Source: Thermoleophilia bacterium (GTDB lineage: Bacteria > Actinomycetota > Thermoleophilia > Gaiellales > Gaiellaceae). Taken from it: a DNA stretch of 64,000 nt. The DNA lies in the NCBI GenBank assembly GCA_023382435.1, contig JAHDVS010000002.1, positions 1 to 64,000 of the forward strand, read 5' to 3'. The translations under genes were made by a program, and so were the position numbers. Shown one piece after another: positions 40,760 through 48,980 of this stretch (the first letter of the stretch is position 1; each line of letters opens with the position of its first letter). The notes beneath the pieces are model-generated. The model did not search any database. It was not told the origin of the DNA and worked only from the letters and a program-made list of their open reading frames with translations.

Positions 40760-42196
40760 ATGAACGCGGCCGCCGCCGACCCGAGGCGCTGGAAGGCGCT
40801 TGCCATCCTCGGCGTCGCCTACCTGATGGTCGTCCTCGACATCTCGATCGTCAACGTCGCCCTGCCGTCGATCCAGACCGATCTCGGCTTCAAGCCGGAG
40901 GACCTCCAGTGGGTGATCTCGGCCTACGCCCTCACGTTCGGAGGCTTCCTGCTGCTCGGCGGGCGCGCGGGCGACCTGCTCGGGCGACGGCGCCTGTTCA
41001 TGGTCGGGCTCGCTCTGTTCGCGATCTTCTCGCTGCTCGCGGGGCTGTCGGCGTCGGCGGGGATGCTGATCGCCGCCCGCGCCCTCCAGGGTGCCGCGGG
41101 CGCCGTGCTCTCCCCGTCGGTGTTCTCGATCACGATGGTCACGTTCGACGAGGGCGCCGAGCGCAACAAGGCGCTCGGGATCCTCGGGGCGATCGCCGGG
41201 TCGGGCGCTGCGATCGGCGTGCTCCTCGGGGGCGTGCTCACGGAGTACATCGGATGGGAGTGGATCTTCTTCGTCAACGTGCCGATCGGGGTGGCCGCCC
41301 TCCTCCTCGTGCCGCGGCTCGTGCGCGAGAGCCGCGCGCAGGGGATGGAGCGCCACTTCGACTCGCTCGGCGCGGTCACGATCACCGCCGGTCTGATGCT
41401 GCTCGTCTACGCGCTGACCCAGGCGAACAATGCGGGCTGGGCGTCCGCCCAGACGATCGGCCTGCTGCTCGCGTCGGCGGCATTGCACGTGGCGTTCGTG
41501 GGGGTCGAGATGCGGTCCCGCTCTCCGCTCGTGCCGCTCCGCTTCTTTCGCCGGCGCACCCCGACGGGGGCGAACGTGATCGGTTTCGGGCTCGGGACGA
41601 TGGTCTTCGGGATGTTCTTCCTGCTGTCGCTCTACATGCAGCAGGTGCTCGGCTTCTCGGCGCTCGAGACCGGCGTCGGCTACCTCGCCGTCGCGCTCAC
41701 GGCGATCGTCGCGTCGGGCCTGGCGCAGGCGCTCGTGACGAAGGCGGGTGTGAAGCCGGTACTGGCCGTGGGCATGATCCTGCTCGCGGGCGGGCTGCTC
41801 TACTTCACGCAGATCTCCGTGGACGGCTCCTACGCTGCCGACCTGTTGCCGGGCTTCATCCTGGTCGGCGTCGGGCTCGGCTTCGCGTTCGTGCCCGTGT
41901 CGATCGCCGCGCTGGCGGGTGTGCCCCCGATCGAGGCGGGACTCGCCTCCGGGCTGATCAACACGTCGCAGCAGATCGGCGGCGCGCTCGGCGTCGCGAT
42001 CCTGACCACCGTCTCGACAACACGTACGGAGGGGCTGCTCGCCGACGGCGTCGACCCGGCGACCGCGTTCACGGAGGGGTTCAGCCTCGCGTTCTGGGTT
42101 GGCGTCGCGTTCGCCGCCGCTTCGTTCCTCGCGACGCTGGTGGCGCTGCGCCGGGACGAGTTGCAGGCGGTACCGGCGGGCGCACCCGTCGGGTAG
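40760..42196 (+). CDS. MFS drug/metabolite exporter, DHA2 (EmrB/QacA) family, 14 TM
   Basis: A 478-residue major-facilitator protein with the 14-helix DHA2 layout. Motif D1 (VVLDISIVNVALPSI) lies in helix 1. Motif A (GRAGDLLGRRRLFMVGL) follows helix 2. Motif C (GSGAAIGVLLGGVLTEYIGW) is the proton-antiport hallmark. The second half has LYMQQVLGFSALETGVGYL and GLINTSQQIGGALG. It should export small hydrophobic compounds by proton antiport. A GGGGGAGC box precedes the ATG. The gene end is 5 nt from the convergent KDPG aldolase end. Confidence 0.92.
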   Translation: MNAAAADPRRWKALAILGVAYLMVVLDISIVNVALPSIQTDLGFKPEDLQWVISAYALTFGGFLLLGGRAGDLLGRRRLFMVGLALFAIFSLLAGLSASAGMLIAARALQGAAGAVLSPSVFSITMVTFDEGAERNKALGILGAIAGSGAAIGVLLGGVLTEYIGWEWIFFVNVPIGVAALLLVPRLVRESRAQGMERHFDSLGAVTITAGLMLLVYALTQANNAGWASAQTIGLLLASAALHVAFVGVEMRSRSPLVPLRFFRRRTPTGANVIGFGLGTMVFGMFFLLSLYMQQVLGFSALETGVGYLAVALTAIVASGLAQALVTKAGVKPVLAVGMILLAGGLLYFTQISVDGSYAADLLPGFILVGVGLGFAFVPVSIAALAGVPPIEAGLASGLINTSQQIGGALGVAILTTVSTTRTEGLLADGVDPATAFTEGFSLAFWVGVAFAAASFLATLVALRRDELQAVPAGAPVG

Positions 42197-42201
42197 CCGC
42201 G

Positions 42202-42864
42202 CTACCGCAGCGAGTCGAGCAGCCGGCGGGTTGCGTCCGTCAGCACCGCGAAGTCCCGTCCGACGGCGTCGGGCTGGCCGAGCCTGGAGGTCGAGACGCC
42301 GACCGCAACGGCCCCGGCATCGACGAAGGCGCGAGCGCAGGATTCGTCCACGCCACCGGTGACGACCAGCTCCACGTCGCGGAGCGGCGCCAGCACGGCC
42401 TTCACGTACCCGACGCCGACGTCGACGCCAGGGAACAGCTTCACGAACGTCGCACCCTGCTGCCAGGCGGCGTCGATCTCGGTGGGAGACAGGGCACCGG
42501 GCAGGCACGGGACGCCGAGCTCGAGCGAGCGCTCGACCACCGCCTGGTCGTAGATCGGAGCAACGACGAACTGCGCGCCGGCATCAACGGCCGCATCGAC
42601 CATGTCCGCCTGCCGCACCGTGCCGGCCCCGACGAACGCCTTCCCGGTCGCGCTCCAGCGGGCGATCGAGTCGAGCGCGCCCTCGCTGTCGACCGTGAAC
42701 TCGACGACCCTGAGGCCACCTTCGAGCAGCGCCTCCACGGTGGCGTCGACGACGGTGGTCGGCAGGCGACGCATGATCCCGACGACGCGCTCGCGCCGGA
42801 TCGTCTCCGCGAGCTCCGAGCGGCGCAGTCTCTCCGCCGCACCCATCGCCTGGCGAACCGCCAT
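42202..42864 (-). CDS. KDPG/KHG aldolase family (2-keto-3-deoxy-6-phosphogluconate aldolase)
   Basis: A class-I aldolase of about 220 residues that splits 2-keto-3-deoxy sugar acids (or their phosphates) to pyruvate and an aldehyde. The Schiff-base Lys is in GATFVKLFPG. The general-base Glu is in ALLEGGLRVVEFT, and GKAFVGAGTVR and VVTGGVDE line the site. Starts at GTG 42873, ATG 42864 or ATG 42846 are possible. It is the terminal gene of the minus-strand sugar cluster and a natural last step after oxidation and dehydration of a sugar. No dehydratase is seen in this window. Confidence 0.9.
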   Translation of the reverse strand: MAVRQAMGAAERLRRSELAETIRRERVVGIMRRLPTTVVDATVEALLEGGLRVVEFTVDSEGALDSIARWSATGKAFVGAGTVRQADMVDAAVDAGAQFVVAPIYDQAVVERSLELGVPCLPGALSPTEIDAAWQQGATFVKLFPGVDVGVGYVKAVLAPLRDVELVVTGGVDESCARAFVDAGAVAVGVSTSRLGQPDAVGRDFAVLTDATRRLLDSLR

Positions 42865-42931
42865 CGTGCTCACATGGTACGCGCCCGGGACGTGGGGCGA
42901 CGCCTCCCGCGATCGGCGTCGCGCTCCGCGC

Positions 42932-43699
42932 CTACGGGACTGCGCTGACGTAGCCGCCGTCGACCTGGAACGCCGCCCCGCTGACATAGGAGGCGGCTGG
43001 CGAGAGCAGGAACGCCGCCACACGGGCCAGCTCGGCCGGATGGCCGTAGCGGCCGAGCGGGATCGCGGCCTCGTTCCGCGCGCGCTGCTCCTCGGGGGTG
43101 ATCCCGGCAGCCTGCGCGCGGGCCTCGTCGAGCCAGCGCACGCGGTCGGTGTCGATGCGACCGGGCGCGATCGTGTTCACGCGCACGCGCGGGCCGAGCT
43201 CGAGCGCGAGGCACTTCGCAAGCGCCGCCACACCCGGGCGTAGCACGTTCGAGGAGTCGAGACCCGCGATCGGCTGCCGCACCGACGAGGAGGTCACGAA
43301 CAGAACGGCGCTACCTTCGCGAAGCTGCGGCACGAGGGCTCGCAGAAGCCGGATCGGGCCGCCGACGAGGAGCATGAACGCGTGCAGCCACTGCTCGTCG
43401 TCGAGGACGAGCGCGGCGCCGCCCGGGGGCCCGCCGGCGTTGACGAGGATCCCGTCGAGCCCGCCCAACTCCCGGGCGATCTCCGCAACCCGGTCGACGT
43501 CCCCGGAGCGAGAGAGGTCGGCGGCGCACACCGACGCCCGCTCCCCGAGCTCGCCGGCGGCACGCGTCAGCTCGTTCCCGTCGCGGGCGACGAGCAGGAC
43601 GCTGGCCCCCTCGGCAACGAGCTCGCCGGCCACGGCCCGGCCGATGCCGCGGCTCGCGCCGCCGACGAGGAACACCTTGCCATCGAGGCCGAGGTTCAC
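42932..43699 (-). CDS. SDR-family oxidoreductase, Tyr-less active-site variant
   Basis: A 255-residue SDR with VGGASRGIG in the cofactor site and ILVNAGGPPGG. The usual YxxxK is replaced: after TSSSVRQPIAGL the sequence reads DSSNVLRPGVAALAK, so Asn takes the Tyr position and an Arg sits between it and the Lys region. This SN-x-x-R type forms a recognised subset of SDRs, annotated as 3-oxoacyl reductase-like or BacC-like, whose chemistry is less certain. GTG 43699 overlaps the DUF4432 stop (GTGA), so the two are co-translated. Confidence 0.85.
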   Translation of the reverse strand: MNLGLDGKVFLVGGASRGIGRAVAGELVAEGASVLLVARDGNELTRAAGELGERASVCAADLSRSGDVDRVAEIARELGGLDGILVNAGGPPGGAALVLDDEQWLHAFMLLVGGPIRLLRALVPQLREGSAVLFVTSSSVRQPIAGLDSSNVLRPGVAALAKCLALELGPRVRVNTIAPGRIDTDRVRWLDEARAQAAGITPEEQRARNEAAIPLGRYGHPAELARVAAFLLSPAASYVSGAAFQVDGGYVSAVP

Positions 43700-44805
43700 C
43701 CGGCCGGCTCCGGTGCGAGCGCCCGGACACGGGCCGCGAAGACGTCGATCGCGTCCCGCCCGTCCAGCACGCCGAGCTCGAGGTCGTACTCGCGCCGCTC
43801 GCCCGCGCGCAGCTCGATCAGCTCGCCGCGGGCACGGGCGTCGAGACGGCCCGCCGCGCGATTCGTGCTCGGCTCGATGCCGACCACGTACGTTCCCTGC
43901 CCGAGCATGCGCCACGCGAAGTGGAACGGGAGCTGGTCGCGGCGGTAGAGCTCGTAGACGCCGAGCCCGAGCTCGCGGTTGACGACCGCGACGGGAACGA
44001 TCCCGTCGGCATCGGCGGCGACATCGTGTTCGAACACCTGCTCGACGAAACCTTCCGCCGGAGCCACGAGCGTGCGGTAGCCCTCGACGGGGTGATCGCC
44101 GCGCGCCTCGACGCCGCGCGCCGGAACGACCAGCTCCGAGCCGGCGTCGACGACCGGGAAACCGACGTTTACGTGGTAGAGGAGCATGTGCGGGGTCGTG
44201 TCGAAGCCGATGTTCTCGACCGTGTCGTGGACACGCACGCGCGACTCGCCGACACGAGCCTCGATCCGCCGGCGCAGCAGGAGCTGCTCGCCGAACACGG
44301 AGACCTGGAGCACCTCGCCCTCCGCCCACAGCACGCACTCCTGGCCGTCCCAGCGCTCACCGTAACCGGTCAGGCGCGCCGGGCGGTTCGAGACGCGCCC
44401 GTGCAGGCCGAAGCTCTCCGTCTGCTTCGGCGGGAAGTGGTACTGCGCGGCCGTGTCCTCGGCCATGAAGAGCGCGTGGTCGATCCCGCAGGTCGTCAGG
44501 AGCCCGCCGCCCCAGGTACGGAAGAAGCCGAGGTCCTCCGGCTCACCGAACCACGGCCCCGCGAAGCCGACGCCCGAGCACCAGGCGAGCGGGCGACCGC
44601 GGTGCTCGCAGCGCCCGAGATCGAAGGCGCGGTCGACGAGCACGTCGACCGCGAAGCCACTGCCGGTGCGGAGCTCGAGCACGCGCACGCCCCGCTCGGC
44701 ACCGTCCCCGAGCGTGACGAGGCGAATGCCCGCGACCTGGTCGAGCCGCCCGACCCTCTCGAGCAGCTCGGCCTTCCTGTACGCCCGCCCCCACAGCTCG
44801 GGCAC
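43696..44805 (-). CDS. DUF4432 family protein (aldose-1-epimerase-like)
   Basis: A 369-residue beta-sandwich protein of the DUF4432 / galactose mutarotase-like superfamily. Visible blocks are DVLVDRAFDLGRCEHRGRPL, GGGLLTTCGIDH, ESFGLHGRVSNRPARL and TPHMLLYHVNVGFPV. The His residues in GLHGR and YHVN sit where mutarotases bind sugar. It probably epimerises or isomerises a sugar made or taken up by this cluster. GTG 44805 is chosen because GGAAGGAGAG lies just upstream. It overlaps the SDR downstream by 4 nt. Confidence 0.85.
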   Translation of the reverse strand: MPELWGRAYRKAELLERVGRLDQVAGIRLVTLGDGAERGVRVLELRTGSGFAVDVLVDRAFDLGRCEHRGRPLAWCSGVGFAGPWFGEPEDLGFFRTWGGGLLTTCGIDHALFMAEDTAAQYHFPPKQTESFGLHGRVSNRPARLTGYGERWDGQECVLWAEGEVLQVSVFGEQLLLRRRIEARVGESRVRVHDTVENIGFDTTPHMLLYHVNVGFPVVDAGSELVVPARGVEARGDHPVEGYRTLVAPAEGFVEQVFEHDVAADADGIVPVAVVNRELGLGVYELYRRDQLPFHFAWRMLGQGTYVVGIEPSTNRAAGRLDARARGELIELRAGERREYDLELGVLDGRDAIDVFAARVRALAPEPAG

Positions 44806-44911
44806 CCGCTCTCCTTCCCCGCCGCCGACGACTACGTCCGGGCGGGAACCTAGCGGACCGCCCGGCGAGCGGCGCACGCGAGCCCGACCGGGGGCCTCGC
44901 CCAGCCGACCG

Positions 44912-45676
44912 TCAGTGCATCATCCAGCCGCCGTCGATCTCGACCAGCTGGCCGGTGATGAAGGACGACGCATCGCTCGCGAGGAACACGGCCAGGTTAC
45001 CGACGTCCTCCGGCGTGCCCCGACGCTTGAGCGACTGCTGATCGAGGATCCACCGGTTGTATCCCTCCGGATCGGGATGGATCTTCTCGGCGGCGGTGGG
45101 GAAGGCCCCGGGCGAGATCGCGTTGACCGTGACCCCGTCCGATCCGACCTCGCGCGCGAGCGCGCGCGTGAAGCCCACCACGCCGCCCTTGGACGACACG
45201 TACGGCAGGAGCTGGGGCAGGTTGCCGAAGAACGTGACCGAGGCCAGGTTGACGATCCGCCCGCGCCCCCGCTCGACCATGGACGGGTAGCACGCCCGAG
45301 CACAGAGGAAGTACCCCTTCAGGTTCGTGTCGAGCACCGCGTCCCATTCTTCCTCCGGAACCTCCGTCCAGGGCCGCCGCGGATAGATCGCCGCGTTGTT
45401 GACGAGCACGTCGATCCCGCCGAGCTCGCGCTCGACCGTCCGCGCCAGCGCCTCGACCGTCGTGCGGTCGGTGACGTCGACGGCCACGGCGGTCGCCGTG
45501 CCGCCGGCGCTTCGCACCCGTGCGGCGCAGGCCTCGGCCAGCTCGAGCTCGATGTCGGCGACGCAAACCGAGGCCCCCGCCGCGGCGAGGGCGAGGGAGA
45601 TCCCCTCGCCCAGCCCGCCGCCGCCGCCCGTGACGATCCCGACGCGCCCGTCGAGGCGAAACGCATCGACGCTCAT
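44912..45676 (-). CDS. Short-chain dehydrogenase/reductase (sugar dehydrogenase-like)
   Basis: A 254-residue classical SDR. TGGGGGLG in the cofactor site, LVNNAAIYPRRP, IVNLASVTFFG with the catalytic Ser, YVSSK and the C-terminus FITGQLVEIDGGWMM are all present. Similar proteins oxidise sugars or sugar alcohols, but the substrate is not predictable. The ATG overlaps the stop of the upstream Gfo/Idh/MocA gene (ATGA). Confidence 0.88.
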   Translation of the reverse strand: MSVDAFRLDGRVGIVTGGGGGLGEGISLALAAAGASVCVADIELELAEACAARVRSAGGTATAVAVDVTDRTTVEALARTVERELGGIDVLVNNAAIYPRRPWTEVPEEEWDAVLDTNLKGYFLCARACYPSMVERGRGRIVNLASVTFFGNLPQLLPYVSSKGGVVGFTRALAREVGSDGVTVNAISPGAFPTAAEKIHPDPEGYNRWILDQQSLKRRGTPEDVGNLAVFLASDASSFITGQLVEIDGGWMMH

Positions 45677-46764
45677 CCGATGCCCGCCTCGCCGAGGATC
45701 TCCGCCAGCGCGACCGCACGGCCCTCCGCGACCGAACGGTAGGCGGCCTCGATCAACGCCATCGTGCGCAGGTTGTCGCGGCCCGGGATCTCGGGCTCGC
45801 CGCCGGTCTCGAGCGCCGCCATCAGCTGCGCCATCGTGCCCACGAACGCCTGCGGGAACCACCGCTCGTCCCACCGGGGACGGTGCCATTCGCCCTCTTC
45901 CGAGCGGAGGTGGTAGTCGATCGTGCTCGGGCTTCCGGCCGGATAGTCGGGCCAGCCGATCGTCCCCTTCGCCAGCCCGTCCGTGCCCTCGACCCGCCAC
46001 TCGATCCGGTGGTCGGCCCAGGTGAAGCAGTTGTCGAGGCCGATCGCGCGCAGGCCGTCCGCGTACTCGAGGATGTAGAAGGCCATCCCGTCGTCATGGG
46101 GGAAGTCCCAGCTCGGATCGGGGCGGACGCTCGCGAGGATCCGCTCGGGGTCGCCGAACAGGTAGCGAAACGCGTCGAGATGGTGGATCGACATGTTCAG
46201 GATCGCTATCCGCCCGTAGCCGCGGATGAACTCCTGCCAGTGCGGGCGCGCGTTCATGACGATCTCGCCCACGATCGGCGTGCCCAGGTGCCCGCCCGAG
46301 AGCAGAGCCTTCAGCGCCCGCATCGACTGGTCGTAGCGCATGTTCTGGTTGACGGCGAGCGTGATGCCCGCGTCCTCGCACAGCCGCACGATCTCGATCG
46401 CGTCGGCGAGCGTCGAGGCGAGGGGCTTCTGGGCGAGGATGCCCCTGATGTGGTCGCGGTGCTCGACCGCCGCGCGCACCACGTCGAGCTGAAGGTGCGC
46501 CGGGTACGCGACGTCGAGGATCTCGACCCGGGGGTCGGCGAGCAGGTCGTCGACCGTGTCGTGGACGGTTTCGATTCCGTTCTGCTCTGCCGCGGCACGG
46601 GCATGCTCGGGCGTCCGCGACGCGATCGCGACCACGTCGAAGCCGGCCTCGGCGTAGGCGACGAGGTGGATGTCGCGCATGATGAAGCCCGCGCCGACGG
46701 CACCGATGCCGTGGTCGATGCGCGCCGGCAGCGTGGCAGCGGTCATGAGGTCGATCTCGGTCAT
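45673..46764 (-). CDS. Gfo/Idh/MocA-family oxidoreductase
   Basis: An NAD(P)-dependent sugar oxidoreductase of about 363 residues. The N-terminal Rossmann motif is IGAVGAGFIM. The usual EKP reads QKP (GILAQKPLAS), and the NQNMRYDQSM strand is typical. The C-terminal alpha/beta domain has HWQEFIRGYGRIAILNMSIH with the substrate-site His. It oxidises or epimerises a sugar, inositol or glycoside. It is adjacent to a TIM-barrel isomerase, an arrangement common in sugar and 3-keto-glycoside pathways. ATG 46764 is preferred over GTG 46788, which would overlap the upstream gene by 14 nt. Confidence 0.88.
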   Translation of the reverse strand: MTEIDLMTAATLPARIDHGIGAVGAGFIMRDIHLVAYAEAGFDVVAIASRTPEHARAAAEQNGIETVHDTVDDLLADPRVEILDVAYPAHLQLDVVRAAVEHRDHIRGILAQKPLASTLADAIEIVRLCEDAGITLAVNQNMRYDQSMRALKALLSGGHLGTPIVGEIVMNARPHWQEFIRGYGRIAILNMSIHHLDAFRYLFGDPERILASVRPDPSWDFPHDDGMAFYILEYADGLRAIGLDNCFTWADHRIEWRVEGTDGLAKGTIGWPDYPAGSPSTIDYHLRSEEGEWHRPRWDERWFPQAFVGTMAQLMAALETGGEPEIPGRDNLRTMALIEAAYRSVAEGRAVALAEILGEAGIG

Positions 46765-46774
46765 CGCCGCCGCC

Positions 46775-47596
46775 TCACGCCCGGACACCGAGCTCGCGCA
46801 TGATCGCGGCCGTGCCGTCGTAGGCCCGCTGCGCCCACGCGACGATCTGGCCGGGGTCCGGTGAGTACTCGAGCTCGATCGAGACGGTGCCGTCGTAGCC
46901 CGTGTCGCGGATCGCGGCGAGGTACTCCCGGATCGGAGTCACGCCCATCCCGGCGGGCAGGTCGCCGTGCACCTGCCCGTCGCAGTCGGAGAGGTGGATG
47001 TGGCCGATCAGGCCGGTCAGCTTCTTCACGTCATCGAACGAGGCGCCCGAGAGGTGCAGGTGCGAGATGTCGGCGTTGGCGCGCACGGCCGGATGGTCGA
47101 TCTCGCGCACGAAGCGGGCGAGCTCGTCGACGTCTTTGAGGAGCGCTTCCGTGAACGGCTCGAGCTCGAGCACGATCTCGAGACCCTTCGAGGCGGCGTA
47201 CTCCCCGGCCTGCGCGACGAGCTCCTTGGCCAGGTCCCAGATCGCCGACCGCGGGAAGACCTCGCCGTCCCAGAAGTACTCCCCGACGACGAGCAGCACG
47301 TTGCGCGCGCCGAAGTACGCACCCTGGTCGACGTAGGCCTTGATCCGGTCGAGTGTGAAGCGGCGTACGGACGGGTTGAAATCGACGATCCCGAACGCGA
47401 CGCAGACGACCGAGCGGATCGGCAGGCCGGCATCCGCACACGTGTCGCGGATCAGCGTGCGCGTCGCGTCGTCGATGTCGAGCGGGTCCTCGAAGATGTC
47501 GTACGTGTCGAAGCCGATCTCCTTCGCCCTGCGGATCCCCTCCTCGAGCCCGACCTTGGTGCCGATCCAGGTGGAGCTGATCATCCCGAGTTCCAT
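46775..47596 (-). CDS. Sugar phosphate isomerase/epimerase family (TIM barrel, AP endonuclease 2 fold)
   Basis: A 273-residue TIM-barrel protein of the xylose-isomerase-like superfamily. Divalent-metal ligands are visible: Glu in IVLELEPFT, His in ISHLHLSGAS, His/Asp in GHIHLSDCDG and the C-terminal Glu in TVSIELEY. Members isomerise or epimerise sugars, or cleave 3-keto-glycosides. An AGGAGGAAACGG box precedes the ATG at 47596. It starts 35 nt after the MBL-fold gene and ends 10 nt before the Gfo/Idh/MocA gene. Confidence 0.87.
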   Translation of the reverse strand: MELGMISSTWIGTKVGLEEGIRRAKEIGFDTYDIFEDPLDIDDATRTLIRDTCADAGLPIRSVVCVAFGIVDFNPSVRRFTLDRIKAYVDQGAYFGARNVLLVVGEYFWDGEVFPRSAIWDLAKELVAQAGEYAASKGLEIVLELEPFTEALLKDVDELARFVREIDHPAVRANADISHLHLSGASFDDVKKLTGLIGHIHLSDCDGQVHGDLPAGMGVTPIREYLAAIRDTGYDGTVSIELEYSPDPGQIVAWAQRAYDGTAAIMRELGVRA

Positions 47597-47631
47597 CCGT
47601 TTCCTCCTTGGTGTGTGCTGTTTCCCCGGTG

Positions 47632-48585
47632 CTACCCCTGGCGCAGCGCACGCCAGGTCAGGCCGTCCGGCGACTCCTCCGCGCTCCCCGCTGCGACGAG
47701 CTCCCGCAGGTGCGCGCGGAGGGGCCCGGCCAGCTCGTTGGGCATCGAGCTGAACGGGCCGAGCCGGGGATCGGCCAGCTCACGCGCCCGCGCGAGCGTC
47801 ACCTCCCCCTCGGTGGCGAGGATCTGGGCGGTGACGGCGCGCGCGTCCCGCACGAACTCGAGCGTGTCGGCGAGGAACCCGTCGACGGCCGCGCCCTCGA
47901 TCACGTCGTAGTGGGCGGTCAGGAGCCGCGCGGGCGCGAGCCGCTGGAGCGTCCGCACCGAACCCTCGTACGCGGCCGCGTCGAAATACGGCGACGGGTG
48001 GATCACGTTGCCCTCCGTGTCGAGGAGGCCTCGCGCCATCACGGCGTCCTGGACGATCGCGGTGCGCGACGCGGGCACCCACAGGCCCAGGTGACCCGCC
48101 GTGTGCCCGGGCAGGTGCAGGACGCGAGCCTCGAGCTCCGGTCCGAGGCGGAACGCCTCGCCGCCGCGCAGACGCACGTCGACCGGCGTGTCCGCTCCCA
48201 TCCCCTCACGCAACCACGCGCCGACCTCGGGCGCGTACGGAATCCCGTGCGCCGCGTACCAGCCGTAGCGCTCGAGCAGGATCCGCTCCGCGCTCTCGAT
48301 CCAGGGGACGTCGAGCTCGTGCGCGCACACGAGCGCGCGCGGCGCGGCGACGCGGGTCGCCGCGTTGCCGCCGAAGTGGTCGACATCGGCGTGCGAGACG
48401 AGCACGAGATCGAGTCGCGCGGGGTCCAATCCCACCCGCGCGAGGAACGGCAGGATCACGTCGGCCGGAGTGGCAGCGACGCCGGTGTCGACGAGCAGAG
48501 TCCGCTCGCCCGAGAGCAGGTACTGAGAGAACGGCCTCGGGCCGAGAACGCTCTCGATTCGATGGATTCCGGGTGCGACTTCCAC
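47632..48585 (-). CDS. Metallo-beta-lactamase fold hydrolase, lactonase-like
   Basis: A 317-residue MBL-fold protein. The first metal motif reads SHADVDHFGGN, where the second His of HxHxDH is replaced by Asp. The later GHTAGHL and C-terminal LLTAHYDV supply further ligands. The fold is common to glyoxalase II, lactonases and phosphodiesterases. In a sugar-oxidation cluster a lactonase role is attractive but unproven. It is the first gene of the minus-strand sugar operon. The 395-nt gap upstream is shared with the divergent ABC transporter. Confidence 0.83.
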   Translation of the reverse strand: MEVAPGIHRIESVLGPRPFSQYLLSGERTLLVDTGVAATPADVILPFLARVGLDPARLDLVLVSHADVDHFGGNAATRVAAPRALVCAHELDVPWIESAERILLERYGWYAAHGIPYAPEVGAWLREGMGADTPVDVRLRGGEAFRLGPELEARVLHLPGHTAGHLGLWVPASRTAIVQDAVMARGLLDTEGNVIHPSPYFDAAAYEGSVRTLQRLAPARLLTAHYDVIEGAAVDGFLADTLEFVRDARAVTAQILATEGEVTLARARELADPRLGPFSSMPNELAGPLRAHLRELVAAGSAEESPDGLTWRALRQG

Positions 48586-48980
48586 TGGGCGGCTCCCTTC
48601 AGACGTCGACGCGCCGGCGCCCGGCGCTGCTCCGCAGCGTGAGGCTAGCCGACCGGTCCGGGCCGGCTGCCGGAGGCCGGCCCGGACACCTGGAATGGCC
48701 TAGACACCTAGCCAGTGGCTGTGGTACGGTTTGGCGCCCGGCCGGTCGGGCCGGACATGCAGTGGGAGGTGAAAGCAACGGCAGAGGCGACGGGCTGACC
48801 GCGGGACTAACAACCTCCCGCAGTTCGACGTCCAAGATCCATGCAAGCACGGTCAGTCGCGGCATCCAGGCACACGCTCGTGACAGGTAGAGGCTGCACC
48901 CTATAGGATATTGCGGCGGGTGCGCGCGGCTGTCCACTGGTCAGGTGCAGCAGGCGCCGAGGAACCAATAAGGAGGCTCG
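48586..48980. promoter_or_regulatory. Divergent control region between the MBL-led operon and the ABC importer
   Basis: No gene fits here. For the importer, GTGACA (48880-48885), an 18-nt spacer and TAGGAT (48904-48909) make a reasonable promoter. The palindrome CCTATAGG (48900-48907) overlaps the -10 box and continues as CCCTATAGGAT. A near-identical element lies at 61160-61171. Direct repeats GACACCTGG and GACACCTAG lie 18 nt apart at about 48685 and 48703 and may serve another regulator. Confidence 0.55.
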
